From Diphasiastrum complanatum (taxonomy: Eukaryota > Streptophyta > Lycopodiopsida > Lycopodiales > Lycopodiaceae), in the NCBI GenBank assembly GCA_029204225.1, contig CM055108.1, forward strand, positions 10,328,293 to 10,392,292: a stretch of DNA of 64,000 nt, read 5' to 3'. Within the stretch, counting starts at the first letter, position 1, and each line of letters opens with the position of its first letter. The position numbers and the translations under genes are program-made. The notes beneath the pieces are model-generated. The model worked only from the letters and a program-made list of their open reading frames with translations, ran no database searches and was not told where the DNA came from. This document shows, in pieces, positions 24,700 through 36,400 of this stretch.

Positions 24700-25625
24700 A
24701 TTCAGAAAAGTCATCCATATCACGATTCTCCATCAATCTCTCAAACCATTTGGGGGAGCTTCTTGTTAGGTGATCGACTTCTTGGTGAGAATGTATCCCA
24801 TGGTACATCCTTCTCCTTGTGTTTGTCACCTGCAAATTCAATACTCTTAGCACCAAATGTTTTATCCCTACCTCTCCAACTTATCTCCTGAGGTTGAGTG
24901 ACGACATCATGAGGTGCATTCATCTCTCCATTATCAAGAATGTCAACAAATGGTCCATCATAAAGAGGAATTCTCATTGTACCATCTTTGCAACTTGATG
25001 TGTCCAACTTCTCAACATGCTCATTTTGTGTACATCTTAGGTTCATCAATGATAACATCATGGCTTATATGTATTTTGCTCTCCAAAGGATCAAAACATC
25101 TATAGCTCTTCACACGATCATCATATCCTAAAAATATACACTTCACAGCTTTTACATCAAGCTTATGCCTCTCTTCGTTAGGAATGTGTACAAAGGCCTT
25201 ACATCCAAAGATTTGTAAATGGTTCACCTTTGGTTTCTTCTTCATGACTACCTCTTCAGGTGTTATCTTCGGCACAACCATGGTAGGACTTCTATTTTGA
25301 AGATAGACTATAGTATTGCATGCTTCTGACCAAAAATCCTTTGGTAATTTCATCTCAACAAACATAGATCTAGCGCTCTCCACAATCGTATGATTCTTGT
25401 GCTCCGCTATATCATTGTGTTCAGGAGTATGAGCTTGTGTGAATTGTGTTTTGATCCCACATTGGTCACAAAAGTCATCATATTCATTAGACTTACACTC
25501 ACCTCCATTGTCAGGTCTTAGGACCTTGATCTTCCTACCTGTTTGGTTTTTGACCATTGCCTTGAAGCTCTTAAAGGTGGCAAAAGCATACGATTTCTTC
25601 TTTACAAAGTAGATCCACATTTTGT
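24700..25625 (-). pseudogene. Copia integrase and integrase-RT linker (minus strand)
   Basis: Read leftward from about 25625: 'HKMWIYFVKKKSYAFATFKSFKAMV', an intact 'VLRPDNGGEC' catalytic segment, 'TPEHNDIAEHKNHTIVESARSMF' (the third catalytic Glu of the usual NGVAERKNR is changed in context to IAEHKNH but Glu is retained), 'LPKDFWSEACNTIVYLQNRSPT' and 'IFGCKAFVHIP'. The frame continues to 25021 and the linker to about 24741 in another frame. The N-terminal part of the open frame (25625-25827) does not resemble integrase and marks the junction with the unrelated island to the right. Confidence 0.85.
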
Positions 25626-25765
25626 GAGACATATCATTATGAAGGTGATGAAATGATACAGCAGATGAACTTTTGCCAATAAAAGAATCCCAGAGAAAAT
25701 TAGTATTTACATCAATAAAATCACTTTCCTTATCGAGAGTGTCGATAAGGAAGTGACTGATATCC

Positions 25766-26240
25766 TTAATGGCTGACTGAACAGAGGATGATGCAAAAGG
25801 GGTCAGCAACAGAAACTTCCTCATCATCTGGGATCTGAACTAAAAGGAAAAGTACGAAACCACTATGATATTCTACCAATCGACATTTCTTGTTGCAATA
25901 AGGACACATTGAACTGCTTTTGAATAGACCAAACAATTTGGTGAACATTCTATCTAGTCTATGTCTAAAAACTGGGAAGAAATGAACAAGATCAGTATAG
26001 TGCATGTACTGGAGTGCACCGATGGAGAAAACAAACTTACTAAGTATATCTCTGAATCTAACATAATGGTCATAAAATACATCAAAATTTGGTTGTGCAG
26101 TCTTGAAAACATGTAGATATGGCCTGAATAGGCTATGGAAGTAGTCTAAATTTTCAGTAATCCCAAATTCACTAAGAAAAGAACTCAAGCCTGAATCTCA
26201 TGAGGATCCCGAGGAAGAGGCCATGGAAGTGACGTAGATA
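25766..26240 (-). CDS. Unrecognised protein, probably disrupted
   Basis: The minus strand has an ATG at about 26224 followed by a serine-rich start and a TGA nine codons in. The same frame is then open for 140 codons (26188-25766). The protein is aromatic-rich ('YFHSLFRPYLHVFK', 'FDVFYDHYVRFRDILSKF') and holds a CPYCNKKC cysteine cluster that could bind zinc. I recognise no family. It starts at the edge of a palindrome-rich spacer, with the Ulp1-like gene on the other side facing away, so the two may share an upstream region. It could be a first exon, since GT-type donors exist downstream but no clear second exon is seen. Confidence 0.35.
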
Positions 26241-27060
26241 TCACACTTGTGCGCAATGGAGAACTGAAATAAAACTAACTATCAAGATCGTGCCAAAAGG
26301 GATATGTATAGCAGGTAGATACTGATATCACACTTGTGCGCAAGTAGGTATAGTTGCATACAAACGGACAATAATGGACGCACACAAGAGAGATATGCCA
26401 TCAATTTCGAGAAGGAAAAAAGTAAAAAATTAATCGGGTTTCATGCCATTTATACTACATTTTCACACGTGTGTGATCAACGGTCAAAGGACACGTGTCT
26501 ACTTTCAATTGGAGTGCAGGCACTGGCGCATGTGAGGTGACACCTAGACACGTGTGAAATGACACCTGTACACATGTCTCGTGTTCATTCGTTTGTTCGA
26601 CAACACGTGTCACTCCTGCATTTGTCCGTACATATCCCACACGTGTGAAGTGACAGGGCGACATGTGTTGCTCTCACATTTGATCGTACAAGTCCCACAC
26701 GTGTGACAAGACGTTGTTTCGCATGTGCGAACCACAATATAAAATCACAAACTTCGATGAATTTTTTTCAATTTTTTTCACTTTTTTTCCGCTCTGCATA
26801 TCGCACTTGTGCGCGACCTTCACTATCGATATTCCTACTACCGCCCTCCATGCGCACAGGTCCGATACGTCTGCCTACGTGTCTCCCCATATCGCATTTG
26901 TGCGTCTTTTATCTAAACCAACCTCTCTCTCTTATATTCTCCTCGCACAGGTCCGATATACCGTACGTTCTGTCCGTACATATCTGTCCTCTATGACTTC
27001 TTTATCATCCTTCCCTGCTCATCCTTGTCGTCACGCACAAGTCCACTATTCCCTAGAACA
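26240..27060. promoter_or_regulatory. Divergent intergenic spacer rich in CACACGTGTG-type palindromes
   Basis: Between two divergently read genes lie many copies of two related words: 'cacacgtgtg' (for example near 26463, 26552, 26638 and 26695, with variants) and 'atatcgcacttgtgcgc'/'cgcacaggtccgata' (near 26240, 26328, 26795, 26890 and 26945). CACGTG is the plant G-box core bound by bZIP/bHLH factors. Here it occurs in repeated longer palindromes, which looks more like a word array than an ordinary promoter. Regulatory function is an inference only. Confidence 0.45.
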
Positions 27061-27065
27061 CGTCC

Positions 27066-28057
27066 ATGGATAGGAGAAAGCAGACAAGGTCTAGATTGCT
27101 TGGATCTCAAAGACAGACGGGCTTCTATCGTGATCCTGTGATAGAGTCCGGGCTTACACTCTTGCAATATGACATCGCAAGAGATTCATCCAATGAGTTG
27201 CTGGTGCTGAGTAACTTTCTGCTTCAGGCCTTCAAGGAGAATAATAACACATTGTCACAGTGTCTGACAAGTGGATTCACACCAGCAACAAAGTATCTGC
27301 TCATCCCTTATCATACCAAGTAAGATATATTAAATGCTTCTTGTTGTTTTATGCATTAACGTTGGCATTGTCAATGGAAATAGTTCTCAGAATTGTAGCT
27401 AAAGAAATTTCAATCTTATTTTGCAGTGACCATTGGAGTTTGAACCCGATCTCTATTAAGAGATCTGTAGATAATAATTTTGTGTCAAGATGAATTCGGC
27501 GAGAAATACACATAAGGATGTAGATATATACCTTCCATATTTAAGTAAATATATTCCCACAGATGATCCCCATTCCATGGACTGGCAGATCGACAGTTTG
27601 GAAGTAAACTCTGTCTTTCTTAATAGCATTTGAAAATCAGTATTCTAATGTAATTGTTTCATTCTAATTCATTCTATTTCATAATTGATTTCTTGTGTGC
27701 TGAATTATTTTGCAGTCACCCCAGCAAAATGATTCATTCAGCTGTGGTTGGTACACATTATACAATGCAAAGCTATTTTTTGAGTGGTTCAACCTTCAAC
27801 AAGATGTTGATATTTCTAAAGCAATAAATTTTGTTTATTCTTATTTTGAAATCATGATTAGTTTTCTATTTTGTTGATGTTTTTAGCCATTACTAATACA
27901 TGAATGTTCTATTTTGCAGTTTACACTTCCTGAGTACACATCAAGCCAGGTGTACAGATTTAGACAAGAAATCATCCTGAGTATACTTGCTAGGGCAAGG
28001 CTTCAGCCTCCTGTTATTGATGATGGTGCAAAAGATGATGTAGTTATACTAAATTAA
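27066..28057 (+). CDS. Ulp1/SENP-like C48 cysteine peptidase, four exons, probably frameshifted
   Basis: Ulp1-family peptidases cleave SUMO or SUMO-like proteins, and many plant copies are carried by DNA transposons. Exon 1 (27066-27317) ends '...ATKYLLIPYHT' at a GTAAGA donor. After TTTTGCAG (27426) exon 2 gives 'NDHWSL', containing the catalytic His-Trp. One frame change follows near 27480-27490, then 'DVDIYLPYLSKYIPTDD...DWQIDSLE' to a GTAAAC donor at about 27606. Exon 3 (about 27715-27836) gives 'SPQQNDSFSCGWYTLYNAKLFF', which matches the catalytic Gln and Cys block (PQQxNxxDCGxY) with Asp replaced by Ser. Exon 4 (27920-28057) encodes the tail and stops with TAA at about 28057. The exon joins keep frame except at the one shift, so this is a recent or mildly damaged gene. 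The catalytic Asp is not certain. Confidence 0.65.
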
Positions 28058-28235
28058 GATCAGAACAAATATAGATAGCATAGAACAAAAATACATATAT
28101 AGAATTCATAGAAAAATATACATTGATATACCAAATGCTGTCCCATTTTATGAATTTGGGAGCACAAAATACATGTACTGATGCCCAACTTGGGCTTTCA
28201 TTTATTGAATGAAAGAGTGTATACACAGATTTTTA

Positions 28236-29530
28236 CTAAAGTTTATTTGAAACTATTGTTCTCCCACAATGATGATTGTTGTAGGTAGATCTTTGTAGCA
28301 CGTTATCAGCCCCTGTACTTACGAGTCTTCCATTGATGATAAATCTGAAATATGTTGGTAGATTGGTTTGTAATAGCATGAGCTCTATTCTAATAAAATC
28401 AAGCTTCCAATGCTCTTCCACCTCAACCATAGTCAAATATTCCTCATTGTAGATAATGCTTATCTCCATTCGGTTTGTGTGACCATTTAGTTCAAAGTCT
28501 TGATCCAGTGGTAGCCATGTACATTCAATTTTCTTGTATCTCTGGTAGCTAAATGTGAGACTGAGCATTTGCTTTTCGATATGATAAGGAAAGATCATTG
28601 AGGACTTTTTAATCCTGCATTCTATGTCATTATTTGTTTTACTATCCCAGTCTTGATCCATGAGATCTGACAAAGTTTAATCTGATAAATCCTTGCAAAC
28701 AAATAAAGTTAGTGTCCTACGAATACTAGTACTCAAGAAAAACTCAACAAATATATGTAATGAGATAAACCAATTTAGGTGAACAATTTTCGAGCATGTG
28801 CTTATCTTCATAGCATTTCTAATATCAATGAGTAGCTTGCATCTCAAGGATTCAGAAACAATGCTGTCAGGAGTAGGCCACTCATCACTTTGAAAACTAG
28901 GCAATGGAATTGCTTCGAGCTTGCCAAAACCTCCATCTGTTTGTGGCATATATAAAGATTCATAAAAATAGATACCACAATCTGCAAGTTCCTATGGACT
29001 TCTTCCTCTGTATTGCAGCTTTCCAACATCAGAGTGAATCACATCTAATATTCCTGCAAGTGATTGTGCGTGGCTCCCATTCACTTATGCATGATGGATA
29101 TAAATCTGAAAGAAAAAACAATGTTGAAGCATTTAAATCATAATCTAAAGAGCATCAATAAAGGAAATCACCTATGATTGCTGTAGAGTGCATATGTTTT
29201 GATATACTTACAATTACATTTTTGATGATCATGAGGATTGATATCATGTACTTTGATTTCTGAATGCATATATACATGTTGTACCAAGACTTCTGATATC
29301 GATTGACCTCCCGGGGTAGTCTTTAACTCCAAAATTTTGCTTTCCAATAAGATTTGTAAGCCATTTTTGCTCTTTTCTTTTGTCAAAAATTGCCCTTTGA
29401 TGATGGATGCAGCAATATCCATGAGTTCTTCGTATATTTTGTTGGCTTCCAGTTATCAGCTTCATCTTTCTCATTGTAAAGAATCACAAAATCGATTGTA
29501 GATCTGGGTCTCCTTGCCATTGCTATTTTC
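28236..29530 (-). CDS. Unrecognised multi-exon gene, with scattered stops
   Basis: It converges on the Ulp1-like gene. A possible start near 29520 (MARRPRSTIDFVILYNEKDEAD) is followed by one frame change and then 'MDIAASIIKGQFLTKEKSKNGL...QKCN' up to a GTAAGT donor near 29208. After a TTTCTTTCAG acceptor (about 29108) a long frame with two stops reads 'SLAGILDVIHSDVGKLQ', 'ELADCGIYFYESLYMPQTD' and 'SFQSDEWPTPDSIVSESLRC'. Then comes an intron-like gap, and a final 145-codon frame (28236-28673) with 'FPYHIEKQMLSLTFSYQRYKKIECTWLPLDQDFELNG' and 'TYFRFIINGRLVS'. This is protein-like throughout but I cannot name the family. Two or three isolated defects suggest an ageing gene or a transposon cargo gene. 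Confidence 0.4.
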
Positions 29531-29989
29531 AAAGCTTGGTCGCCAAAAATCTCTCTGATATGATACTTAATTTCAATTTTTCATATCACATTTAATCTAA
29601 TGTGAATGCCAACATAGTCACAGTTACTGCGTATACCATATTTCATGTAACTGTACATACTATATTTCTATAACTGTAACTAGTATAAATAGAAAATTTC
29701 ATTATACTAACTAGCAGAGTCAAGTAGATTTAACTTGAGGTATTGATGTCGGGCAGATTAGCACGTGTCAGGTAGGAAGAAGAAACCAATGGGATACGTC
29801 CATGCTGCCCAGACACAAATTTCAAAGTTTTCTATATTGCATTTTTATTTTTTAGTTAATTTGAACTATGTTACGTAGATTTCAAATCTGTGCATTTTGA
29901 TTGGGCTTGGTGATGGTCGAAAATAAAGAAAAAAATAAAAGTATCTTTACAAAGGGTCTTTTTGATATTGAGAACTCCTCTAATGGGAT

Positions 29990-30884
29990 CTACTTCTACA
30001 TCTCAAGTTGGAGAGGAGGAAGCTATGTTCTCAAAATGAAAGTTCAAGAGCAAAGGCAAAAGCAAATGGTCAAAAAGAGAAAGATCAAGGTGAGCCTTCT
30101 ACTTTTGTTGGCAAGAAGAAAGATCCAAGCTAAAATGTTTCTAGTGTGGAGTCAAAGGACATTTTGCTAGTGATTGCTTCAAGAAGAAGAAAGATCAAGG
30201 TGAGAAGCAAACCAATCTAATTCTTGATGAAGATGGTGTCAATGAACAAAATTCAAATGATGCTTTTGTTTTGTAATCTTGCTTGTTGGCTAATCATGGA
30301 GATATTGATCTTTGGTGGATTGATAGTAGAGCTACATCACATATGACACATCATGAGGAGTATTTTTCATCATTGATGGCATTTGAAAGTGACAAGAAGG
30401 TGATCTACATGGCCAATGATGGTGAGTGTGCAATCAAAGGTATTGGCACAATTTTTATTTCCCTCTCTACTAATAGGAATGTGAATTTGAAGGATGTTTT
30501 TTTCATTCCATCTATCACTAAGAACCTTTTTAGTGTGAGTCAAATGCTTGACAAGGAATTCAAAGTGGAGTTTGATGGTGATGCTTGTTTGGTCAAGAAA
30601 GAAGATGAATTGATTGCAAAAGAGAAGAGAGAAGGTATGTTGAAACTTGATGCTTGTGTTGTTGCTAACCAAGTTGGATGTATGGCAAAGGAGCAATTGT
30701 CAATGCAAGAGGTATGTCACAGGAGGTATGGCACAAAAGATTGGGTCATCTCAACAATAAGTCATTGGAGGTAATGGCAAAGAGGCAAGTTATTTTTGGC
30801 CTTCCCAACACTTTAACAAGTTTGAATCATGTTTGTGAGCAATGTGCTTTATCAAAGTCACATAGGTTACCTTACAAGTCTTAG
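29990..30884 (+). pseudogene. Copia gag end, protease and pre-integrase
   Basis: Gag C-terminus near 30040-30190 is lysine-rich with a zinc knuckle (CGVKGHFASDC, first Cys pair partly broken by a stop). Protease (30283-30680) reads WWIDSRATSHMT, so the Gly of the DSG active site is Arg and it is presumably inactive. It continues with 'DVFFIPSITKNLFSVSQML'. A 15-bp imperfect tandem duplication (aggtatgtcacagg/aggtatggcac, about 30708-30735) shifts the frame before 'EVWHKRLGHLNNKSLEVMAKRQ' (30678-30884). This is a close relative of element A's 15030-15900. Confidence 0.85.
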
Positions 30885-30899
30885 AGATCTACATCAAGG

Positions 30900-31456
30900 T
30901 CAATTAAGCCTTTTCAACCTGTACATTCCGATATTCATAGTGTTACTACAATTAGCAATGGATGTGCTAAGATGTATGTGACTTTTATTGATGATTTTAG
31001 TAGATTTTGTTGGGTGTATCTACTAAAGAGCAAAGATGAGGTGTTTGATGTCTTTGTGAAGTTCGAGATTGCAAGGGATACCCAATTTTCTACAAAGATC
31101 AAGTGCTTGAGGAGTGACAATCGTGGTGAGTACATTTCTATCAAGTTCAAAGCATTTTGTGATGCAAATGAGATTAAGAGGGAGTACACAAGCCCAAGGA
31201 CACCACAACAAAATGGAGTGGCCGAGAGGAAGAATAGAACATTATGTGCAGGTGCCAAATCCATGAGGTTAGGTGCAAATCTTCCTAAATCCTTTTGGGA
31301 TCAAGCCTTGTTGTGTGCTAATTTTCGATGCAATAGATGGTCAAGTGTGGTATTGGATGGAAAAACCTCTTTTGAGGTCTTGTTTTGTAGAAGGCTGAGT
31401 GTCAAGTTTTTCGAAACTTTTGGATGCATTTGCTATATCAACATTACTCTTGATGA
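30900..31456 (+). pseudogene. Copia integrase core (truncated)
   Basis: A stop near 30883 separates this from the pre-integrase part. The core reads 'MYVTFIDDFSRFCWVYLLKSKDEVFD', 'CLRSDNRGEYIS' (DNGGE with Gly to Arg), 'TPQQNGVAERKNRTL' with the catalytic Glu kept, 'LPKSFWDQALLCANF' and 'TFGCICYINITLDD'. It is cut at about 31456, where an opposite-strand copia end begins. Confidence 0.85.
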
Positions 31457-31867
31457 TTGGTTTCTAACACTCTCCCTCAATGATAAAGTTACATTATTCT
31501 ATTCTTAATAAAGTATGAAACTTTTCAAATTTACATCTACCTAATGACTTAGTAAAAATATGTGCCATTTGATCTTCAGATTTACAAAAAACAAGATCAA
31601 TGGCTCCATCAAGTATTTTCTCTCGAACAAGTGATAATGTATTTTGATGTGCTTAGTTCGAACATGTAGAACTGGATTTTTGACAAGGTGAATGTAGCCT
31701 TGGTTGTCGCAAGAAATAGTAGTTGCATCAACCTGTGGTTGACCTAAATCAACAAGCAATCTTTCTAGCCATACCGCTTCCTGTGTAACATTGCTAAGTG
31801 CACGATATTTAGCTTCCGCCGAAGATAAGACTAATAATGGGCAGGGGAATAAGAGGGAAAAATATTG

Positions 31868-31890
<23 letters not shown>
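31457..31890 (-). pseudogene. Copia RNase H end with the first bases of its LTR
   Basis: The minus strand reads 'LVLSSAEAKYRALSNVTQEAVWLERLLVDLGQP', 'CDNQGYIHLVKNPVLHVRTKHIKIHYH' and 'MWHIFLLSH'-like tail, then a polypurine tract (ATTGAGGGAGAG, near 31475) and TGTTAGAAACC, an LTR start of which only about a dozen bases remain before the plus-strand integrase. The upstream end is replaced by a (CT)n-bearing repeat. Confidence 0.8.
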
Positions 31891-32075
<185 letters not shown>

Positions 32076-32450
32076 ACTTTTGTAATGATGAGAATGATGA
32101 AATTGACAAAAATGATTTATGATTACTTATCATTATATTCACATGCATCCATTTTTTATGTTTACATTCATTGCAATACTTTTGAGTATACTGACTCGTA
32201 GCTACAAGGTCAATATCAATACATATATTATCCATTATTTTTTTGACTAAAGAAATTTTCCACCTAAAGTTTCAAAAAACACTACAAGACTTTTTAAATT
32301 TTAAAATCCTATTTGGAGGGAAATTTGTTTTCCCTCTCCCACTCATACCTTCCTAGAAACTACACTGTATGACATTATAAAGCATGCAATTTTTTACGAG
32401 TATTCTACACTACACTTTGAAGATTTTGCCTCTCTCTCTCGGCATGCCAG
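32076..32450. other. No recognisable gene
   Basis: AT-rich sequence continuing from the right arm of the (CT)n module. No frame or motif can be supported. Confidence 0.5.
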
Positions 32451-32499
32451 GAATCTCAAGTGTGATAGATGCAAGAGTCGCAGTATCGTGTGACTTGCG

Positions 32500-32960
32500 T
32501 GCTGCCTCCTAGATCAGTGTATCTCGAAGTAGGGACTCACCACAATGAGATGCGCTACGCAGACGTGCAGGACTCATGACCACGTCAGGGTCATCGCCAC
32601 ATCCTCCACAATAGGAGAAACCAAGGCGGCTCCTCCTCCTCCTCCTCTCTCGAGAGTGTCGGGAGGAAGCACTGGCAGTAGTGACATGGGTGGGGGTGCG
32701 ACCCTTGTCGAAGGGACCCTCACGGGAAGGGGAAACATGTGACTGGTCTACACGAGGAGTGGACTGAATCTCCTCGATCAATGATGTGTACTCAACCAAT
32801 TGAGAGGAGCTACGAGCCTCGCGTCGAGCCCTCAAGTGTTGTAAGACCCTATCCTGCTGCGAGGAAGGCAACTGATCAAGGTAGCTAATGAGCTCACTCT
32901 CACTCATAGAGGAAAGACGGGATGACCCACGTCATATGGACTGACCTTCGACTAGGGGAT
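32500..32960 (-). CDS. GC-rich reading frame, unrecognised
   Basis: The minus-strand frame of 132 codons (32907-32509) has the start 'MSESELISYLDQLPSSQQDRVLQHL', a mixed charged helix and an arginine/serine-rich C-terminal half ('SSRHSRERRRRRSRLG', 'GGCGDD'). In the frame just upstream, '[16 protein letters not shown]' (near 32955) may be the original start, with one frameshift near 32920. GC content is clearly above the surrounding DNA. It lies between two copies of the (CT)n module. It could be the gag-like or coat-like start of an element, or a captured gene fragment. I recognise no family. Confidence 0.35.
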
Positions 32961-32979
32961 CCTGTATTTGACATAATGG

Positions 32980-33255
<276 letters not shown>

Positions 33256-33980
33256 TGTATACTGCCTCATAGCTACAACGTCAATACCAACACATATGTA
33301 TTGTCATATTCATGACCATTTCTAGTTGAAACAACAATGATGACCCAAATTGGACCACATTGAGGAGTAGACATCAATAGGAGGCTCACTAGCCCTGCAA
33401 GTGAATCATACGTAATGAGGGGGTGTCTATCCTATATATGAACAGATCAAAGAGGAAAATGGTGTGTAGGACCATGGCAGTTCTTGAGTCTGACGGTTCG
33501 TAGCATCAAAGAGAGAAAAGGATGTTGCTACTTTGAACTCAACACTTCAAAGTGATTACAAGTGGACACTTGTTTGAATCCAGATGATCCTCAAGCAACC
33601 TTTTCGAGTTATTGAGTTTGAAGTAGCAGACACACTTTCCTCATTTCGATGTGGTGAACCATGAGGTTCAAGAATGTCCAAGGCCTGCACACCATATGCC
33701 TCTTTGGTCTTTCCATTTTTAAGCAAGACACCCAGTCGGCACAAACAACTTGATCGAGGAGCCAGTTAGCCCCCCTTGCATCCTCAATGAATTCGTGTGT
33801 TCACCAATATTGTTAGGGTTATGGTTTGTGGTTAATTGGAGATGTAAAAATGATTTATATGTTCGTATTGCCCTCATAGCTTTGACTCAATACCTATAAA
33901 AGCTCGGGCTATGATAAGTTTATGAGAAGAGGTATATAGCCTAGCATTTATGAGCTGGTAACAATCTACCATCTGTTTAT
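33256..33980. other. No recognisable gene
   Basis: Short open frames exist (for example 33556-33744, minus), but none resembles a known domain and no repeat structure is seen. Confidence 0.45.
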
Positions 33981-33984
33981 GATC

Positions 33985-34115
33985 TGAAAAAATTTATGAG
34001 CAAAGGTCGGAATCGACCTCAGAATAACAGATGGTACTGAATTAAATAGACACACATATTCCGAGGTCTGTTCCGATCTCCTCTAAATCCCACCCCACTT
34101 ATCAACAGATTCATC
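33985..34115 (+). repeat. Dispersed 'GAGGTCGGAA' repeat, copy 2
   Basis: It reads 'atttatgagcaaaggtcggaatcgacctcag...agatggtact...cacacatattccgaggtctgttccgatctc...cccaccccac', matching 5060-5190 in the same orientation. The core holds a better-preserved palindrome (GGTCGGAATCGACC) than copy 1. Confidence 0.6.
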
Positions 34116-34203
34116 AACAAATTTGACTAGTTTCCAAAAAACTGCTAATTTTGGCTTTGATTTGGATTAACCCTATCAATTTCAACAAAACCTCTTGTAC
34201 TAG

Positions 34204-34215
34204 GCTCTGATACCA
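34204..34215 (-). promoter_or_regulatory. Copia primer-binding site
   Basis: The minus strand reads TGGTATCAGAGC immediately downstream of an LTR end (34216). The internal region is lost within about 60 bp, where the 'GAGGTCGGAA' repeat begins. Confidence 0.8.
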
Positions 34216-35025
34216 TGTGCAAAAAGTACAAAAAGGACCAAGAGTGGATTCTAATCTGATCCTCAAGAGGGATTGGTTGTAAAATTACTTGTTCTATCAA
34301 TCTACTTGAGATTAAGATCAATCTAAATCAACTCTAGATACAAAATCCTAGCAAGAACAATCATTAATTGAAGGTAGGTGTACTTTCCGGTTTCACATGT
34401 GTGAAACACTGTCTGAGTACGGACTCCAACCTGAAAATCAAGTACACATTGATAGCACCTCAAAACAATCAAAACAAATGTAGACAAATGAAGAGAATCA
34501 CTCAAAATTGCTTCCAAAACCAAGATCGGTGTCTCATATTGGTTATGGCCAAATAAGCCTCTATATATACACTTTTGGAGCTCGAGGTACTGATCATGCA
34601 TCAGATCTCACACGTGTGAGGATGCCTTGTCACCATCATGCAATTTGACACTTGGATCAAAACTTTCCATTTTGGGCATTTTTGGTCTATTTTCCTACTA
34701 TATGGAAATCTTCTAGAAGCAAAAACTTGCCTACTTTAGTTATTTCCACACGTGTGAGCTGTCCTCTACACATGGGATGTGACACCTATTCAAAATATTT
34801 GGCTCATGCAATCATTAGATTGGTGCCATGTGTCATATCTCTAGAAAACTAGTTTTTGGCCATTTTAGCCACTAGAACTTGAATTAAATCATATGTACAA
34901 CATATATGATTATGGTACATGAAAAGTACACTAGTTTCACACGTGGGAACAGTCTCCACACATGTGTGTTGATCCTATATACGATTTTTGGCCTCTACCA
35001 AGCTTATTTTTGCATTTTTCACTCT
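34216..35025 (-). repeat. 5' LTR of minus-strand copia element
   Basis: It abuts the primer site at 34215 and starts TGTGCAAAAAGTAC on the plus strand. It contains three 'cacatgtgtg'/'cacacgtgtga' palindromes (34396, 34607 and 34745). The outer end, near the stop of the neighbouring Ty3 gag frame, is not precisely defined. Confidence 0.6.
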
Positions 35026-35037
35026 CTGGTGGTCCCC

Positions 35038-36400
35038 TTAGAGCTCTAACTGATGCAGGTATTGTTGTTCGTTTTTCCTAGGTAGCTCTTGGATTTGAAC
35101 CGATGGAGTGTTTCGTTGTTGATATTGATTTTGTGGAGTTATGGAAACAAATTGAGGCCTAGGAGGCTGACAATGTTCTCCTGTTTGTTCTCGATGGTTG
35201 TATTGTGGATTGTAGTAGCAATAGAAGGATGTATGGCCCATGAAATCATAGATTTCACATTTGATGAGGGAATTGTCAGAAACTGGTTGATAGGATGGGC
35301 ATTTGTTACTTGTGTGTGCACCTTGGAAACGAGGGCACCAGGTGTTTTTTTGTCTATAGTGTACCTCACCAAGGGTAGCTAACCAGGCATGGAGCTTTGG
35401 ATAGACTTCAATGTATTTTGAAACTCTTTGGTGAGTTTCTCCATCTGCATTTGGTGTTGCTAATTCAACAATTCCATTTGCGACTTCCAAACCTGATCCC
35501 AAGTGTCCTTGGTCGGCTTTGATTCTTGGACAACATGATGTGCTCTCCATTCTCTAGGATCCTCAACATCCAATCCTTCATCTTCTTTTTGGATGACATC
35601 AAACATTGCTATTTTTAAGGACATGTATTCATTGTTAGATCTTAGCTCACGTCTGATCCATCTGAAAAGTCCGGCTAAAAACCAGATGATGATCATGTTC
35701 TCGGTAGGTTGCTCTTGTTCTTGACTCTTGAGAAGTTTGAATCGCTCAATGTAGTCGCGTACTTCTTCATCCTTCTCCATCTTTATATTACTCAGTTTGA
35801 CGAAGGGAATTTCAATAAAACAAAATGGTTAGAAACGTTTGATAAAGGACTCTTTCAGGATAGACCAATCAAGTTTATCTTCATGATCGAGGTTGAAAAA
35901 CCATTCACGTGCGCGATCGATCATGGTCATCGAAAAAAGTTGGGCAATGGCTTTGTGAGATGTCTCACCATATACGTCACAAGCATTCTCAAAGAACTGT
36001 AGAAATCTCTAAGGGTCCGAGTTTCCATCGCCGATACTTAGGGAGATCTAGCTTTGGTGTACATTTTTTAATACGCAGAACATCGTGTGCAAAAGCTCCA
36101 TTGAGGTGAGCTTGTGCATGTGATGACTCAGCAGCATGAAAATGTGGTAGGGCATATGAAATTTCAGCTCCGGTAGGTTCCCATCTCTCAAATGGATTCG
36201 TGAATGACTTGTGGACATGTGATTTCATGTGAGAGTATCGATTGTGTCTGGCGAAGGATGAAAATGTTGGCGACTACATTGAAGGTGACACCATCTCGGG
36301 TGGATAGTCTTCTGTGGAATTGGGATTGTAATGACGATCCATGTGGAAGGTTTGGACTATTTTGGTGGTGTTGTGTTAGGTGTTTTTTTTTTTTCAAGAA
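35038..36400 (-). pseudogene. Ty3/gypsy gag, frameshifted
   Basis: The capsid/nucleocapsid protein of a Ty3/gypsy element, read leftward. The N-terminal part (36397-35989) includes 'HDVLRIKKCTPKLDLPKY'. The middle ('AIAQLFSMTMIDRAREWFFNL'-like, in shifted frames at 35790-35980) matches the retrotransposon gag domain. It continues at 35460-35780 ('RDYIERFKLLKSQE', 'FLAGLFRWIRRELRSNNEYMSLKIAMF'). A zinc knuckle near 35230-35290 reads KCEIYDFMGHTSFYC, with the second Cys changed to Tyr. At least three frame breaks occur. The leader, primer site and LTR follow upstream at 36420-37780. No pol is present, because a copia LTR abuts the gag end. Confidence 0.8.
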
